This document shows, piece by piece, positions 52,981 through 63,790 of a stretch of 64,000 nucleotides of DNA (within the stretch, counting starts at the first letter, position 1; the number at the start of each line of letters is the position of its first letter). The translations under genes and the position numbers were made by a program. The stretch is from Oleiagrimonas citrea (GTDB lineage: Bacteria; Pseudomonadota; Gammaproteobacteria; Xanthomonadales; Rhodanobacteraceae), in NCBI RefSeq assembly GCF_012395255.1, contig NZ_JAAZQD010000001.1, positions 620,001 to 684,000 on the forward strand, read 5' to 3'. The notes under the pieces are model-generated. The model saw nothing but the letters and a program-made list of their open reading frames with translations. It made no database searches and was not told the origin of the DNA.

Positions 52981-53041
52981 GAATCAGCTTCGTCTTCGTT
53001 CGATTCGTGCACAGGGGCCGAGCACAGCGGCCTGCATGCGT

Positions 53042-54172
53042 TCAGAGAAGGGATACGGCAATGGCCCCGTAGAGTCCCGGCAGGCGCTCCAGGTCCGCGA
53101 CCGCGACACATTCGTCGACTTTATGGATGGTGGCATTGGCCGGCCCCAGCTCGACCACCTCCACGCCCAGCGGGGCGACGAAACGGCCATCGGACGTCCC
53201 CCCACCGGTACTCTGCTCGGGGTCGAGGCCGACGTGTTCACGGCAGACCGTGACGACGGTCTCGCGCAGCCTGCCACCGGGCGGGGAGAGAAACGGACGG
53301 CCGGAATCGTGCCAGTGGATATGCCAATCCAGCGCGTGCCGATCGAGGATCGCCTCGGCGCGCGCACGCAGCTGTTCTGCGGTGCTCGCGGTGCTGTAGC
53401 GGAAGTTGAACAGGGCTTCCAGCGTGCCCGGAATGACGTTGTTGGCACCGGTGCCGGCATGGATGTTGGACACCTGCAGCGAGGTCGGCGGGAAGTCGTC
53501 GTTGCCGTCGTCCCAGTGTTCGGCGACCAGTTCGGCCAGCGCGGGTGCGAACCGGTGGATCGGATTGTCGGCCTGCTGCGGATAGGCCACGTGGCCCTGC
53601 ACGCCGCGCACGGTCAGCGTGGCCGAGAGCGACCCGCGACGACCTACGCGGATCAGATCGCCGAGCTGCGCCTTCGCCGACGGCTCGCCGACGACGCACC
53701 AGTCGATGCGTTCGTCGCGCGCCTTGAAGGCATCGGCCACCTTGCGCACACCGTCGATGGCGTCGCCTTCCTCGTCACTGGTCAACAGCAGCGCCACGCG
53801 ACCATCATGATCGGGATGCGCGGCGACGAAGGCTTCCAGCGCCACCACCATCGCTGCGACGCTGCCCTTCATGTCCGCCGCGCCGCGGCCGTACAGCACG
53901 CCATCGCGGATCGTCGGCTCGAACGGCGGCGTGGCCCAGGCGTCCTCGGGACCGCTGGGCACGACATCGGTGTGGCCCAGAAACGCCAGTGTCGGAGCGT
54001 CCTTCGCACCATGCGTGACCCACAGGTTGTCGACCTCGCCGAAACGCAGGCGCTCGATGCGGAATCCTGCGCGTTCCAGACGCGCGGCGATCAGATCCTG
54101 GCAACCGGCATCCTCCGGCGTCACGGAACGGCGGCGGATCAGTTCGCAGGTGAGATCGAGAACGTCGGACAT
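53042..54172 (-). CDS. dapE: succinyl-diaminopimelate desuccinylase DapE
   Basis: 376 residues (E. coli 375). It removes succinate from N-succinyl-LL-diaminopimelate in lysine and peptidoglycan precursor synthesis. The dinuclear zinc site is visible in [11 protein letters not shown], the catalytic Glu pair in [10 protein letters not shown], the bridging Asp in [10 protein letters not shown], and the last ligand region in [11 protein letters not shown]. The start at 54172 is chosen because it gives the family length ([12 protein letters not shown]); an ATG at 54181 is also possible. dapD lies about 2 kb upstream on the same strand. Confidence 0.94.
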   Translation of the reverse strand: MSDVLDLTCELIRRRSVTPEDAGCQDLIAARLERAGFRIERLRFGEVDNLWVTHGAKDAPTLAFLGHTDVVPSGPEDAWATPPFEPTIRDGVLYGRGAADMKGSVAAMVVALEAFVAAHPDHDGRVALLLTSDEEGDAIDGVRKVADAFKARDERIDWCVVGEPSAKAQLGDLIRVGRRGSLSATLTVRGVQGHVAYPQQADNPIHRFAPALAELVAEHWDDGNDDFPPTSLQVSNIHAGTGANNVIPGTLEALFNFRYSTASTAEQLRARAEAILDRHALDWHIHWHDSGRPFLSPPGGRLRETVVTVCREHVGLDPEQSTGGGTSDGRFVAPLGVEVVELGPANATIHKVDECVAVADLERLPGLYGAIAVSLL

Positions 54173-54239
54173 GGAAGACATGTGAGCGGGAGTATCGCGT
54201 CGAGGCTGACGCAAGGCCGCGCGACGCGCAAGTACTGCG

Positions 54240-54725
54240 TCAGTCCATCGCCGGCAGCGTGGTGTATTCGGTCTTCTCGCCAGCATGCGCATCGAACAGG
54301 CGACGATGCGCGGCGTAGGACCAGGCGTCGTCGCGTTCGTAGTAGCCGCTCACCCAGGCCTGCAGGTTGTCCAGCATCGCGTCCTGCTTTGCCGGCGAGT
54401 CGTACTTGTGCGGCTCCCACGGCCGACGCCGGTTGTTGGCCAGACAGGCCTCGCGTCCGGGATTGAGAAACAGCAGCTCGGTGCAGGCGTGCGCCGCATG
54501 TTCGACCAGATCGCCGTAGCAGCCTTCGATGACCCAGGCGTCGTGCTGCGCGATGAACGCATCGAGATCGGCCAGCACCCGCTCCATCGGTCGCGCCTCC
54601 GCGATGCGCCCCGGCTCCCAGACGATGGTGTCCAGGTCGAGATGCGCGCAACCATGCCGCGCGGCGAGCCTTTTCGCCAGCGTGCTCTTGCCGGAACCGG
54701 AGTTGCCGAAGATCAGCGCGCGCAT
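54240..54725 (-). CDS. P-loop kinase-like ATPase (AAA/adenylate-kinase-like)
   Basis: 161 residues, no signal. The P-loop is [19 protein letters not shown] at the N terminus, and a second region ([14 protein letters not shown]) and the [15 protein letters not shown] segment resemble shikimate- or adenylate-kinase-like proteins and the DNA topology modulation protein FlaR. The Arg-rich lid is [11 protein letters not shown]. Substrate unknown. It lies between dapE and the VIT1-type gene; gaps are 67 and 50 bases. Confidence 0.82.
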   Translation of the reverse strand: MRALIFGNSGSGKSTLAKRLAARHGCAHLDLDTIVWEPGRIAEARPMERVLADLDAFIAQHDAWVIEGCYGDLVEHAAHACTELLFLNPGREACLANNRRRPWEPHKYDSPAKQDAMLDNLQAWVSGYYERDDAWSYAAHRRLFDAHAGEKTEYTTLPAMD

Positions 54726-54775
54726 GAAAGTCTCGTCTCGCAAAAACGCTCAGGATGCCCGAGACAGCCGACCGG

Positions 54776-55834
54776 TCAGCTCAGCACCGCGCCCAGCGCG
54801 TTGCCCAACAGCCAGGTGACACCGGCGGCCGCCGTGGTGATGGCGAACTGGCGCGCGATGGAGAACCCGACATTCCGGCCAGTGAACAACGAGGTCGCGG
54901 TGGCGATCAGCGCCAGACCGGCAGCCGCCGCGATCACGCTGCCGACCAGCGCCGCGCGACCGTGCAGGAACACATACGGCGCAACCGGAAACGCCGCGCC
55001 CAACGCGAACAGCGCGAACGACGACAGCGCCGCGCTCCAGGCCGAACCACCCAGGTCTTCCGGGTCGACGCCCATGTCCTCACGCACCAGCAGGTCCAGC
55101 GCCGAACGCGGACTGTCGACCAGCTGCGCGGCCATGGTTTCGGAAGCGGCCTCGCCCAGCCCCTTCTCGCGATAGATCGCGGCGATGTGCTGGCGCACGT
55201 CTTCCGGTGCGACCGCCAGCCGCTCTGCGCGCGCGGTGATCTGCGCCTGATAGAACTCGCGCGAGCTGTTCACCGACAGCCATTCGCCCAGCGCCATGGA
55301 GCAGGCGCCCGCGACCAGACCGGCCAGTCCCGCCAGCAGCACCGCGTGATCGGCCACGGCGGCGCCGGCCATGCCCATGACCAGACTGACGTTGGAGACC
55401 AGACCGTCGTTGGCGCCCAGTACCGCCGCACGCAGGGTATTGCCGTCCTGCCCGCGCAGTCCGCTGCGCGGCAGCGCGTGGCCAGCATTGCGGAAATGAT
55501 CGCGGTAATCCCGGCGATCGACCGGCGTATCGTGATGATCCGCATGCGTGATGCGCGCCACGGTCGGCATGACGAAGTCGCTGCCGAAGCGCTCCGCCAG
55601 CCACAGCAGCGAACGCACGCGGATGCTGGGACGATAAGGCGGCGCGGACACGCCGAGCGCCTGCAATTGCCCGGCCCAGAAATCCGCATTAGCGCACTCC
55701 GCCTCAGCGATCCGGCGATAGGCGCGTGCAGCACGGGCGTCGTCGCTGAGCGCGGCCAGGCCGTCGTACAGCGCGGCGTTGTCACGCTCGATGCGCAGGT
55801 TGGTCAGATAGCGGCGAGTCACGGCGCGTTTCAT
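54776..55834 (-). CDS. VIT1/CCC1-family transporter with ferritin-like N-terminal domain
   Basis: 352 residues. Residues 10-130 resemble a ferritin-like helix pair (RIERDNAALYDGLAALSDDA, then RIAEAECANADFWAGQLQAL); the usual E-x-x-H of such domains appears as E-x-x-N, so metal binding may be weakened. Residues 140-352 are the VIT1/CCC1 membrane part with VLGANDGLVSNVSLVMGMA, CSMALGEWLSVNSSREFYQA and hydrophobic helices at the C terminus. These carry iron or manganese out of the cytosol. It begins one base after the ArsC/Spx-like gene ends. Confidence 0.87.
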   Translation of the reverse strand: MKRAVTRRYLTNLRIERDNAALYDGLAALSDDARAARAYRRIAEAECANADFWAGQLQALGVSAPPYRPSIRVRSLLWLAERFGSDFVMPTVARITHADHHDTPVDRRDYRDHFRNAGHALPRSGLRGQDGNTLRAAVLGANDGLVSNVSLVMGMAGAAVADHAVLLAGLAGLVAGACSMALGEWLSVNSSREFYQAQITARAERLAVAPEDVRQHIAAIYREKGLGEAASETMAAQLVDSPRSALDLLVREDMGVDPEDLGGSAWSAALSSFALFALGAAFPVAPYVFLHGRAALVGSVIAAAAGLALIATATSLFTGRNVGFSIARQFAITTAAAGVTWLLGNALGAVLS

Positions 55835-55835
55835 G

Positions 55836-56188
55836 TCAGCGTCCGAACCGTTGCTTGAACAGGTTGTCCTTGAAGCCGACGCTGACGCTGCCGTCGTCCA
55901 GCACCACGACCGGACGGCGCACCAGCGCGGGGCATTCCTTGATCAGCAGCGTCCATTCCGGATCGCTGCCCGGATCCTTGCGCTGCGGCAGCAGGTTGCG
56001 CCAGGTGGTCGAAGCCTTGTTGACCAGCTTCTCCCAGCCGCCCAATTGCCCCGCCCAGTCCTTCAGCGTGGCGGCCGGCACCGGCTGCTCGCGATAGTCG
56101 ACGAAGTCGTAGGCAACCTCGAAGCGGTCCAGCCACTTGCGCGCCTTGCGGCAGGTATCGCAGGTCTTCAGTCCGTAGACGGTGACGG

Positions 56189-56192
<4 letters not shown>
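55836..56192 (-). CDS. ArsC/Spx-family protein (YffB-like)
   Basis: 118 residues. The redox motif is [17 protein letters not shown] (CxxC), with [14 protein letters not shown] and [17 protein letters not shown], all typical of the YffB/Spx branch of ArsC. YffB-like proteins are not proven arsenate reductases and may reduce other thiols. The ATG overlaps the dapD stop by 4 bases (ATGA, 56189-56192), so it is translated with dapD; this dapD-arsC-like linkage is widespread in xanthomonads. Confidence 0.9.
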
Positions 56193-57016
<824 letters not shown>

Positions 57017-57094
57017 GCGGCGGGGATTCCAGGATCTCGATACAAGCTGCAAAGAGTACACGCAGGCACCGCGTGCTGTCACCGTCGCGGCACG

Positions 57095-57126
57095 AAAAAC
57101 GGCCGCCGCGTCGCCGCGACGGCCGT
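57095..57126 (-). terminator. intrinsic terminator of the DsrE-like gene
   Basis: On the minus strand ACGGCCGTCGCG (57126 downward) pairs with CGCGGCGGCCGT over a short loop with one bulge-type mismatch, then TTTTTCG follows. It separates the DsrE-like gene from dapD. Confidence 0.85.
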
Positions 57127-57148
57127 CCATATGGGCAATGCGGAAAGC

Positions 57149-57739
57149 CTACAGTTGCATGTAGCTGTAGCCGCGATGGCCGTAGATGACCGTGTCGGTC
57201 AGCGCCGACAGGGTGATGGTCACGGCGGAATCGATCTGGTCGTCCTTGATGCCGTGTCCGGCCATGGCCTGGCTGCAGATCATCAGCTTCACGCCAGCCT
57301 TCTTCAGCGCGTGCAGCACGGCCAGATTCGGATTGTCGTGCTTGAACAGCTTGCGGTAGGTGGCATTGTCCAGCGCCAGCGGCGTCGCCTTGCCTTCCAG
57401 CAGCGCAACGATGTGCACGTGATCGGACGGCACCTTGGCGAAACCCATCAGGTTCACCAAACGGGCCAGGCGATCCAGCGAGCCGGACATCTTGCCCGGG
57501 TCGTCGTTGGCGCTGACCACGTCGACGAAGACTTTGTAGTCGACCGCCGGATCGGGCTGCATGTCGACGTCCGTGCGCGGGTGCACGCCGCCGAACTTGG
57601 CGATCACGGGATGGATCCAGCTGACCTCCGCCGCCTTGTGCTTGGGCGCCTGATGGTGCTCGGCAGCCAGTGAAGGCAGCGCGAACGCGCACAACGCCAA
57701 TGCGACCAGGACCGAACGGCCTGACTTTCCGATGTTCAT
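57149..57739 (-). CDS. exported DsrE/DsrF-like protein
   Basis: 196 residues. A signal peptide (VLVALALCAFALPSLAA) is followed by a DsrE-like alpha/beta fold: YKVFVDVVSANDDPGKM, LARLVNLMGFA, HVHIVALLEGKATPLAL and the Cys-containing strand GVKLMICSQAMAGHGI, with the single Cys at the usual sulphur-carrier position. It is periplasmic, so it is not a classical cytoplasmic sulphur-relay subunit. Function unknown. The start at 57739 is chosen at the signal sequence. Confidence 0.82.
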   Translation of the reverse strand: MNIGKSGRSVLVALALCAFALPSLAAEHHQAPKHKAAEVSWIHPVIAKFGGVHPRTDVDMQPDPAVDYKVFVDVVSANDDPGKMSGSLDRLARLVNLMGFAKVPSDHVHIVALLEGKATPLALDNATYRKLFKHDNPNLAVLHALKKAGVKLMICSQAMAGHGIKDDQIDSAVTITLSALTDTVIYGHRGYSYMQL

Positions 57740-57824
57740 GTCGTTTCCCCGAATGGTGACCGCGCGATGCGGAGTGCGACGACGATACGTGACGCCGCGC
57801 CGTTCACCAAGCATCGCCCCGGAT

Positions 57825-60554
57825 TCAGGACGCCTCGCGCTGCGGCCCCACCAGAGGCAGCAGGGCCTCGCGTAGACGGGTCTGCAACGCGGGATCGAGT
57901 CGTCCGTTTTCGCCGTCCGTGAGCTGGAAGAAATCCTCCACGCGTTCACCGAACGTGGCGATGCGCGCATCGTGCACGCGCACGCCGACCTCGACGAACG
58001 CCTGCGCCACCACGGCCAGCAGCCCCGGCCGGTCGGTGCAGACCAGCGCCAGCTGGGTCCGCCCGGCGGCGACGTCGTCCGTGAACTCGATGCGCGGAGC
58101 CATCTGGAAATGTCGCTGTCGCCGCGTCAGATTGCGCTTGGCCGGCTGCGCGCGGGCCGGCCTGGCCAGCGCGCGTGCCAGCCGCACGCGCAGGTCCTCG
58201 GCGCGCTCCAGGCTGGCCGGTTCCTGCGTCTCCGATTCCAGCAGCAGGAAGGTGTCGAGCGCCATGCCCGTAGGCGAGCCCAGCACGCGTGCCTGCACCA
58301 CGGAGAAACGCATGCGGTCGAGCATGGCGGTCACGGTGGCGAACAGACCGTCGCGATCCGGCGCGTACACGAACACCTCAGTGCAACCACGCACCGAGAA
58401 CGGATGCACTTCGACCAGCGGCAACTCGCCCTTGGCATTGAGGATGGCGGTGGTCTGCCAGGCGACCTGTTCCGGGCGATGTCGCAGAAAGCTGAGATCG
58501 GGGAAGTCGGCCCAAATGTGGGCGACATCGTCGGCATCGAAGCCATCATCGAGCAGCATCGACAACGCGCGTTCACGGCAGTCGCGCACACGCGCCTCGG
58601 CGCGCAGCGGCAGGGCCAGGTCCGAGCGCAACGCGTAGCGCGCAGCCACGTAGAGATCGGCCAGCAGACGATCCTTCCACGAATTCCACAGCTTCGGGCT
58701 GGTGCCGATGATGTCGGCGATGGTCAGCAGGTAGAGATGGTCAAGATGTTCCCAGTCACCGACCTCGGTGGCGAAGCGATGCACCACGTCCGGGTCGGTG
58801 ATGTCCTGCCGCTGCGCCGTGGTACTCATCAGCAGATGCCAGCGCACCAGCCAGGCGACCAGGGCCCCGTCCTCGTCGGGCACGCCGAGACGCGTGCAGA
58901 AATCGCGCGCGTCGGCCTCGCCCAGCACGGAATGATCGCCACCGCGCCCCTTGGCAATGTCGTGGAACAGCGCGGCCAGAAGCAGGATTTCCGGGCGATC
59001 CAGCGTCGCCCAGATCTCGCAGGCGATGGGAAACTCGCGGCGCGCCTGCGGATCGGCAAAACGCGCCACATTGCGCAGCACGCGCATGGTGTGCTCGTCG
59101 ACGGTGTAGACGTGAAACAGGTCGTACTGCATGCGCCCGACCACGCGCGCGAACGGCGGCAGGATCGCGGCGAGCAGCCCGAAGCGGTTCATCCGCCACA
59201 GCGCCTCGACCGCCGGCGCACCGCGATGCAGCAAGGCGCGCAACGCATCCAGCACCGCGCGATCCTCGCCAATCTCGGTGCCGCGGTCGGCTGCGGCCTG
59301 CTGGATCCGGCGCATGGTCTCGGCGGTGAAGCCGACCAGCTCGGGATGATCCAGGCGCAGCACGAAGCCTTCGATCAACGCAGCGGGACGACGCAGGAAA
59401 AGGTCGGGATCGCGCGGTTCCAGACGCGCGCCTAAACGCATGAAATCATCGTTGAGCGGCTCCGGCGTCACATCGGGCTCGAGCAGTTCCTCGAAACGCT
59501 CGCCGAGTTGCACGCCCAGCCGCTCGATCACCGTGGCGGCGCGGTAGTAGCCCTGCATGAACTGCTCGACACCCAGATTCTTGGCATGCTCGTCCTCGAA
59601 ACCCAGCCTCGCGGCCAGTGCGCGCTGGTAGTCGAACAGCAGACGCTCCTCGGCGCGCCCCGCTTCCAGATGCAGCGCGAACCGGTAGCGCTGCAGGGTC
59701 GATTCGGCACTGACAATGGCTTCGTGCTCGGCCGGATCGAGCAACCCCTCGGCGGCCATGGCATCGAAATCACCGACGCCGGCCACGCGCCGCCCGAGCC
59801 AGCGCATCAGATCCAACGTGCGCAGACCGCCCGGACCGTCCTTGAGATTCGGTTCGAGATTGTGCGCGGTATCGTCGTGCCGCGCGTGGCGTTGGGCCTG
59901 TTCGGCCAGCTTGGCTTCGAGAAAAGCCTGCGGCGGCCACAGCGCCGGATCCTCGACGATCGCGTTGTAATCGCCCTGCATGCCCGCGTCGCCGGCCAGC
60001 CAGCGCCCTTCGATCATGCTGGTGAAGACGCTGACGTCCTCGGCGGCCAGCGCGCGGCATTGTTCGGCATCGCGCACCGCGCTGCCGGGCTTCAGACCGA
60101 TATCCCACAGACAAGCGAAGAATCGCTGCAGCGCCGGCGCCTGCCGCTCGCCGGACTGCGGGGTGACCAGCACCAGCAGGTCCACGTCCGAATGCGGGAA
60201 CAGCAAGCCACGCCCGAAACCGCCGACCGCGAACAGGGAAACGCCTTCGGGCGCACCGAGAAAGGCGGTCCAGACATGCAGCAGCACGCGCTGCACCAGC
60301 TCGCAACGGCGCCGCGCCAGCGCACCGGCGTCCGCACCGGCCGCAAAGGAGGCCGCCAGAGCCCGGTCGGCATCGGCGATCAGCAGCCGCAGCGCACGTC
60401 GCGCATCCGCCGACACGCCCGAACGCGGCACGCCGCGTGGCAGGCGCGGCAGAGCGGGCAGTAGACGACGAGTGGCGAGTTCGGGCACGGTGCGTATCAG
60501 AAGTGGGACATCGAGAAACGAGTAAAGGCGGATTCCACGCAGGACGCAAGACAT
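57825..60554 (-). CDS. glnD: bifunctional uridylyltransferase/uridylyl-removing enzyme GlnD
   Basis: 909 residues (E. coli 890). GlnD senses glutamine and modifies or demodifies PII (GlnB/GlnK), controlling nitrogen assimilation. The nucleotidyltransferase site is VGGFGRGLLFPHSDVDLLVL, the HD hydrolase is LLLAALFHDIAKGRGGDHS, and two C-terminal ACT domains carry VFVYAPDRDGLFATVTAML and LALVCTDRPGLLAVVAQAF. The start at 60554 has AGGG six bases upstream; the long frame upstream adds a basic leader that looks non-native. map follows 200 bases upstream on the same strand. Confidence 0.94.
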   Translation of the reverse strand: MSCVLRGIRLYSFLDVPLLIRTVPELATRRLLPALPRLPRGVPRSGVSADARRALRLLIADADRALAASFAAGADAGALARRRCELVQRVLLHVWTAFLGAPEGVSLFAVGGFGRGLLFPHSDVDLLVLVTPQSGERQAPALQRFFACLWDIGLKPGSAVRDAEQCRALAAEDVSVFTSMIEGRWLAGDAGMQGDYNAIVEDPALWPPQAFLEAKLAEQAQRHARHDDTAHNLEPNLKDGPGGLRTLDLMRWLGRRVAGVGDFDAMAAEGLLDPAEHEAIVSAESTLQRYRFALHLEAGRAEERLLFDYQRALAARLGFEDEHAKNLGVEQFMQGYYRAATVIERLGVQLGERFEELLEPDVTPEPLNDDFMRLGARLEPRDPDLFLRRPAALIEGFVLRLDHPELVGFTAETMRRIQQAAADRGTEIGEDRAVLDALRALLHRGAPAVEALWRMNRFGLLAAILPPFARVVGRMQYDLFHVYTVDEHTMRVLRNVARFADPQARREFPIACEIWATLDRPEILLLAALFHDIAKGRGGDHSVLGEADARDFCTRLGVPDEDGALVAWLVRWHLLMSTTAQRQDITDPDVVHRFATEVGDWEHLDHLYLLTIADIIGTSPKLWNSWKDRLLADLYVAARYALRSDLALPLRAEARVRDCRERALSMLLDDGFDADDVAHIWADFPDLSFLRHRPEQVAWQTTAILNAKGELPLVEVHPFSVRGCTEVFVYAPDRDGLFATVTAMLDRMRFSVVQARVLGSPTGMALDTFLLLESETQEPASLERAEDLRVRLARALARPARAQPAKRNLTRRQRHFQMAPRIEFTDDVAAGRTQLALVCTDRPGLLAVVAQAFVEVGVRVHDARIATFGERVEDFFQLTDGENGRLDPALQTRLREALLPLVGPQREAS

Positions 60555-60754
60555 CGACGCCCTTGTTCCATGCACCCGCCCCGGTCTGCATGCCCGGAGC
60601 AGCTCCGTTGCAGGCAACGCGGCGCGGCGCGGTACATCTCAACGCACGCCCGGAGAAAGGCCCCGGAGCATTCGGTCAGAAGCCAACCGCCGTCCGCATG
60701 CCGAAGAATTCCGGCACGCACGCCGTCCTCACTTCTCCCCGCTCACTTGCGCCT

Positions 60755-61519
60755 TCAGGCGTCCGGCCAGGGCGTCAGGATCTCGAAGCCGTCGTCGGTG
60801 ACGGCGATGGTGTGCTCCCACTGCGCGGACAGCGAATGGTCTTTCGTGACCACCGTCCAGCCATCCGGCAACGAGCGGGTGCCGGCCTTGCCAGCGTTGA
60901 TCATCGGCTCGACCGTGAAGGTCATGCCCTTCTCCAGCTTCAGACCGGCGCCGGGCTTGCCGTAATGCAGCACCTGCGGCTCATCGTGGTAGATCTTGCC
61001 GATGCCGTGACCGCAGTATTCGCGCACCACGGAGAAGCCGGCGGCCTCGGCGTGCTTCTGGATGGCGTGACCGACATCGCCCAGGGTCGCGCCCGGACGC
61101 ACCGCCTCGATGCCCTTCATCATGGCTTCCCAGGTCACGTCCACCAGGCGCTGCGCGCGCACGCTGGGCGTGCCGGCGATGAACATGCGGCTGGTGTCTC
61201 CGTGCCAGCCATCCTTGATGACGGTGACGTCGCAATTGACGATGTCGCCGTCCTTGAGCACCTTGCGCTCGTTCGGAATGCCATGGCAGATGACATGGTT
61301 GACCGAGGTGCACAGCGTCTTCGGAAAACCGCGATAGCCGACGTTGGCCGGCACGGCCTTCTGCACGTTGACGATGTGCTCGTAAGCGATGCGATCGAGC
61401 TCTTCCGTGGTCACGCCGGGTTTGACGTGCTCCTTGAGCAACGCCAGAACCTCGGCAGCGAGGCGTCCGGCGACGCGCATCTTCTCGATTTCTTCGGGGG
61501 TCTTGGGTACTGCGGGCAT
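60755..61519 (-). CDS. map: methionine aminopeptidase type I
   Basis: 254 residues (E. coli 264). It removes the initiator Met from nascent proteins. The pita-bread core has ICHGIPNERKVLKDGDIVNC, DVTVIKDGWHGDTSRMF, CGHGIGKIYHDEPQVLHY and MTFTVEPMINAG, which together carry the two-metal ligands (Asp, Asp, His, Glu, Glu). ATG at 61519 begins MPAVPKTPEEIEKMR, the family start. It is divergent from rpsB, as in many gammaproteobacteria, and is followed by glnD downstream. Confidence 0.95.
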   Translation of the reverse strand: MPAVPKTPEEIEKMRVAGRLAAEVLALLKEHVKPGVTTEELDRIAYEHIVNVQKAVPANVGYRGFPKTLCTSVNHVICHGIPNERKVLKDGDIVNCDVTVIKDGWHGDTSRMFIAGTPSVRAQRLVDVTWEAMMKGIEAVRPGATLGDVGHAIQKHAEAAGFSVVREYCGHGIGKIYHDEPQVLHYGKPGAGLKLEKGMTFTVEPMINAGKAGTRSLPDGWTVVTKDHSLSAQWEHTIAVTDDGFEILTPWPDA

Positions 61520-61606
61520 ACGCCGAATCCTGTGCTTTTCCGGTTCCGCCGCGACGACCGTTCGTCGCCGGGCGGCTGAACAATTTTCCCGAACCGTTTC
61601 AGCTGC

Positions 61607-61636
61607 TTGTGGAAGCCTTCCGCATGCAGCTACAAT
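61607..61636 (+). promoter_or_regulatory. candidate rpsB promoter
   Basis: TTGTGG (61607-61612) and TACAAT (61631-61636) are separated by 18 bases. The -10 is close to consensus, the -35 is only partly so. The transcript would carry a leader of roughly 225 bases, long enough for the S2-binding leader structure known for gammaproteobacterial rpsB. The map-rpsB gap is 61520-61867; nothing else in it is recognised. Confidence 0.5.
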
Positions 61637-61867
61637 TGGCCGGTTCTGTCGCCGCCGAGTGCCTGTTCGGCCCCATGCGGCGCGCGGAGCGAAAGACGAT
61701 TGTAACCCCTGTGCGGGATACTCGTCGGGCCGGAAGCGAAATGGTTCGCGCCGGCACACTACAACGCCACACACGCATCGACACCGGTTTCGGGGTGCCC
61801 TGCCCGCTTTTCAAGCGCCAGGGTCGAGGTCGGGGATGCGTGGAGGTTCAACCCCAAGGAGTACAAC

Positions 61868-62749
61868 ATGCCTCAAGTCACCATGCGCCAGATGCTCGAA
61901 GCCGGCGTGCATTTCGGTCATCAGACCCGTTACTGGAATCCGAAGATGGGTCCGTACATCTTCGGCGCCCGCGGCAAGATCCACATCGTCAACCTCGAGA
62001 AGACGCTGCCGCTGTTCAACGACGCCATGAACTACGTGTCGGGCCTGGCGCAGAAGCGCGGCACGATGCTGTTCGTCGGCACCAAGCGCGCCGCGCGCGA
62101 AGCCGTTGCCGAGGAAGCCGCCCGCTGCGGCATGCCGTTCGTCTCCCAGCGCTGGCTGGGCGGCATGCTGACCAACTTCCGCACCGTCAAGCAGTCGGTC
62201 GCGCGCCTGAAGGAGCTGGAAGCAGCCGAGACCGACGGCACCTTCGAGAAGCTGGTCAAGCACGAAGTGCTGTCGCTGCGTCGCGAGCGCGACAAGCTGG
62301 AGAAGTCGCTGGGCGGCATCAAGGACATGAACCGCCTGCCGGACGCCCTGTTCGTCATCGACATCGGTCACGAGGACATCGCCGTGCAGGAAGCCCGCAA
62401 GCTGGGCATCCCGGTGGTCGCCGTGGTCGACACCAACTACGACCCGAGCCTGGTGGACTACGCCATTCCGGGCAACGATGACGCCATCCGCGCCATCCAG
62501 CTGTACACCCGCGCCGCGGCCGACTCCGTGCTGGAAGGCAAGGCCGCTTCGCCGGCCGCCGCCCAGGGCGACGGCAACGACTTCGTCGAACTCGACGCCG
62601 AGGGCAACCCGGTGATGAAGGCCGACGACAAGAAGAAGGCGCCGGCCAAGAAGGCTGCGGCCAAGAAGCCTGCCGCCAAGAAGGACGCCGAGCCCGCCGC
62701 CGAAGCCAAGGCCGACAAGGCCGAGGCCAAGGAAGCCGACAGCAAGTAA
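61868..62749 (+). CDS. rpsB: 30S ribosomal protein S2
   Basis: 293 residues; E. coli S2 is 241. The S2 domain ([92 protein letters not shown]) fills about residues 1-225. Beyond that is a Lys/Ala/Glu-rich tail (about 255-293, with [12 protein letters not shown]) not present in E. coli. AAGGAG precedes the ATG at 61868. tsf follows in the same operon after a short hairpin. Confidence 0.96.
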   Translation: MPQVTMRQMLEAGVHFGHQTRYWNPKMGPYIFGARGKIHIVNLEKTLPLFNDAMNYVSGLAQKRGTMLFVGTKRAAREAVAEEAARCGMPFVSQRWLGGMLTNFRTVKQSVARLKELEAAETDGTFEKLVKHEVLSLRRERDKLEKSLGGIKDMNRLPDALFVIDIGHEDIAVQEARKLGIPVVAVVDTNYDPSLVDYAIPGNDDAIRAIQLYTRAAADSVLEGKAASPAAAQGDGNDFVELDAEGNPVMKADDKKKAPAKKAAAKKPAAKKDAEPAAEAKADKAEAKEADSK

Positions 62750-62760
62750 GTCATTCACGA

Positions 62761-62784
62761 CGCACGCCCCGCGCGGGGCGTGCG
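62761..62784 (+). promoter_or_regulatory. rpsB-tsf intercistronic hairpin
   Basis: CGCACGCCCC (62761-62770) and GGGGCGTGCG (62775-62784) pair perfectly around GCGC. There is no T-tract, so it is more likely a pause or mRNA-processing stem that sets the S2:EF-Ts ratio than a full terminator. Confidence 0.65.
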
Positions 62785-62809
62785 CCCGCAAGAACATCGA
62801 GGAAATCCG

Positions 62810-63688
62810 ATGCAGATCAGTGCACAACAGGTCAAGGAACTGCGCGAGCGCTCCGGCGCCGGCATGATGGAATGCAAGAAGGCCCTGGTGGCCAACGAGG
62901 GCGACATCGACGTCGCCATGGAATGGCTGCGCAAGCAGGGTCTGGCCAAGGCCGACAAGAAGGCCGGCCGCGTGGCCGCCGAAGGCCGCATCGTCGCGGC
63001 GCAGGACGGCGGCAAGGCGGTCCTGGTCGAAGTCAACTGCGAGACCGACTTCGTGGCCAAGGACGAGAACTTCCTGACCTTCAGCGACAACGTTGCCAAG
63101 GTGGCCCTGGAGTCGGGCGCCGCCGACGTCGACGCGCTGAAGAGCGCCGCCTACCCGGGCGGTGACAGCGTCGAGGACACCGCCAAGGGCCTGATCGCCA
63201 AGATCGGCGAGAACATCCAGGTGCGTCGCATGGCGCGCGTGGACGTCGACGGCGTGATCGGCAGCTACATTCACGGCGGCCGCATCGGCGTGCTGGTGGC
63301 CCTGAAGGGCGGTTCCGAGGAACTGGCCAAGGGCATCGCCATGCACGTGGCGGCGATGAACCCGAACTTCATCCACCCCGAGGACGTGCCGTCCGAGGTG
63401 CTGGAGAAGGAGAAGGAAATCGCCCTGGCGCAGATGACCGAGAAGGACAAGGCCAAGCCGGCCGAGATCCAGGAGAAGATGATCCAGGGCAAGCTGCGCA
63501 AGCTGTGCGCGGAACAGTCCCTGACCGGTCAGGCCTACGTCATGGACACCGGCAGCAACGTCGGTGACGTGCTGAAGAAGGAAGGCGCCGAGATCCTGGC
63601 CGTCGAGCGTCTCGCCGTGGGCGAAGGCATCGAGAAGGCCGAAGACGACTTCGCCGCCGAGGTGATGAAGCAGGCCGGCCTGGCCTGA
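62810..63688 (+). CDS. tsf: elongation factor Ts
   Basis: 292 residues (E. coli 283). EF-Ts exchanges GDP for GTP on EF-Tu. The N-terminal [19 protein letters not shown] and the later [16 protein letters not shown] are the family signatures; the C-terminal part repeats the core ([20 protein letters not shown]). GAGGAAATCCG precedes the ATG at 62810. It is second in the rpsB-tsf operon; a strong terminator follows before pyrH. Confidence 0.97.
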   Translation: MQISAQQVKELRERSGAGMMECKKALVANEGDIDVAMEWLRKQGLAKADKKAGRVAAEGRIVAAQDGGKAVLVEVNCETDFVAKDENFLTFSDNVAKVALESGAADVDALKSAAYPGGDSVEDTAKGLIAKIGENIQVRRMARVDVDGVIGSYIHGGRIGVLVALKGGSEELAKGIAMHVAAMNPNFIHPEDVPSEVLEKEKEIALAQMTEKDKAKPAEIQEKMIQGKLRKLCAEQSLTGQAYVMDTGSNVGDVLKKEGAEILAVERLAVGEGIEKAEDDFAAEVMKQAGLA

Positions 63689-63710
63689 TTCACCCTCCAC
63701 CGCTGTACCG

Positions 63711-63743
63711 AAGAAGGGCCGCGCCTGTCGCGGCCCTTCTTTT
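63711..63743 (+). terminator. intrinsic terminator of rpsB-tsf
   Basis: AAGAAGGGCCGCG (63711-63723) pairs with CGCGGCCCTTCTT (63729-63741) over a 5-nt loop, followed by further T. It separates tsf from pyrH. Confidence 0.92.
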
Positions 63744-63790
63744 ATGCCCGCGGCCTGTCCGCGGCATTTCGTCCGAACGGCGCGCGCAGA

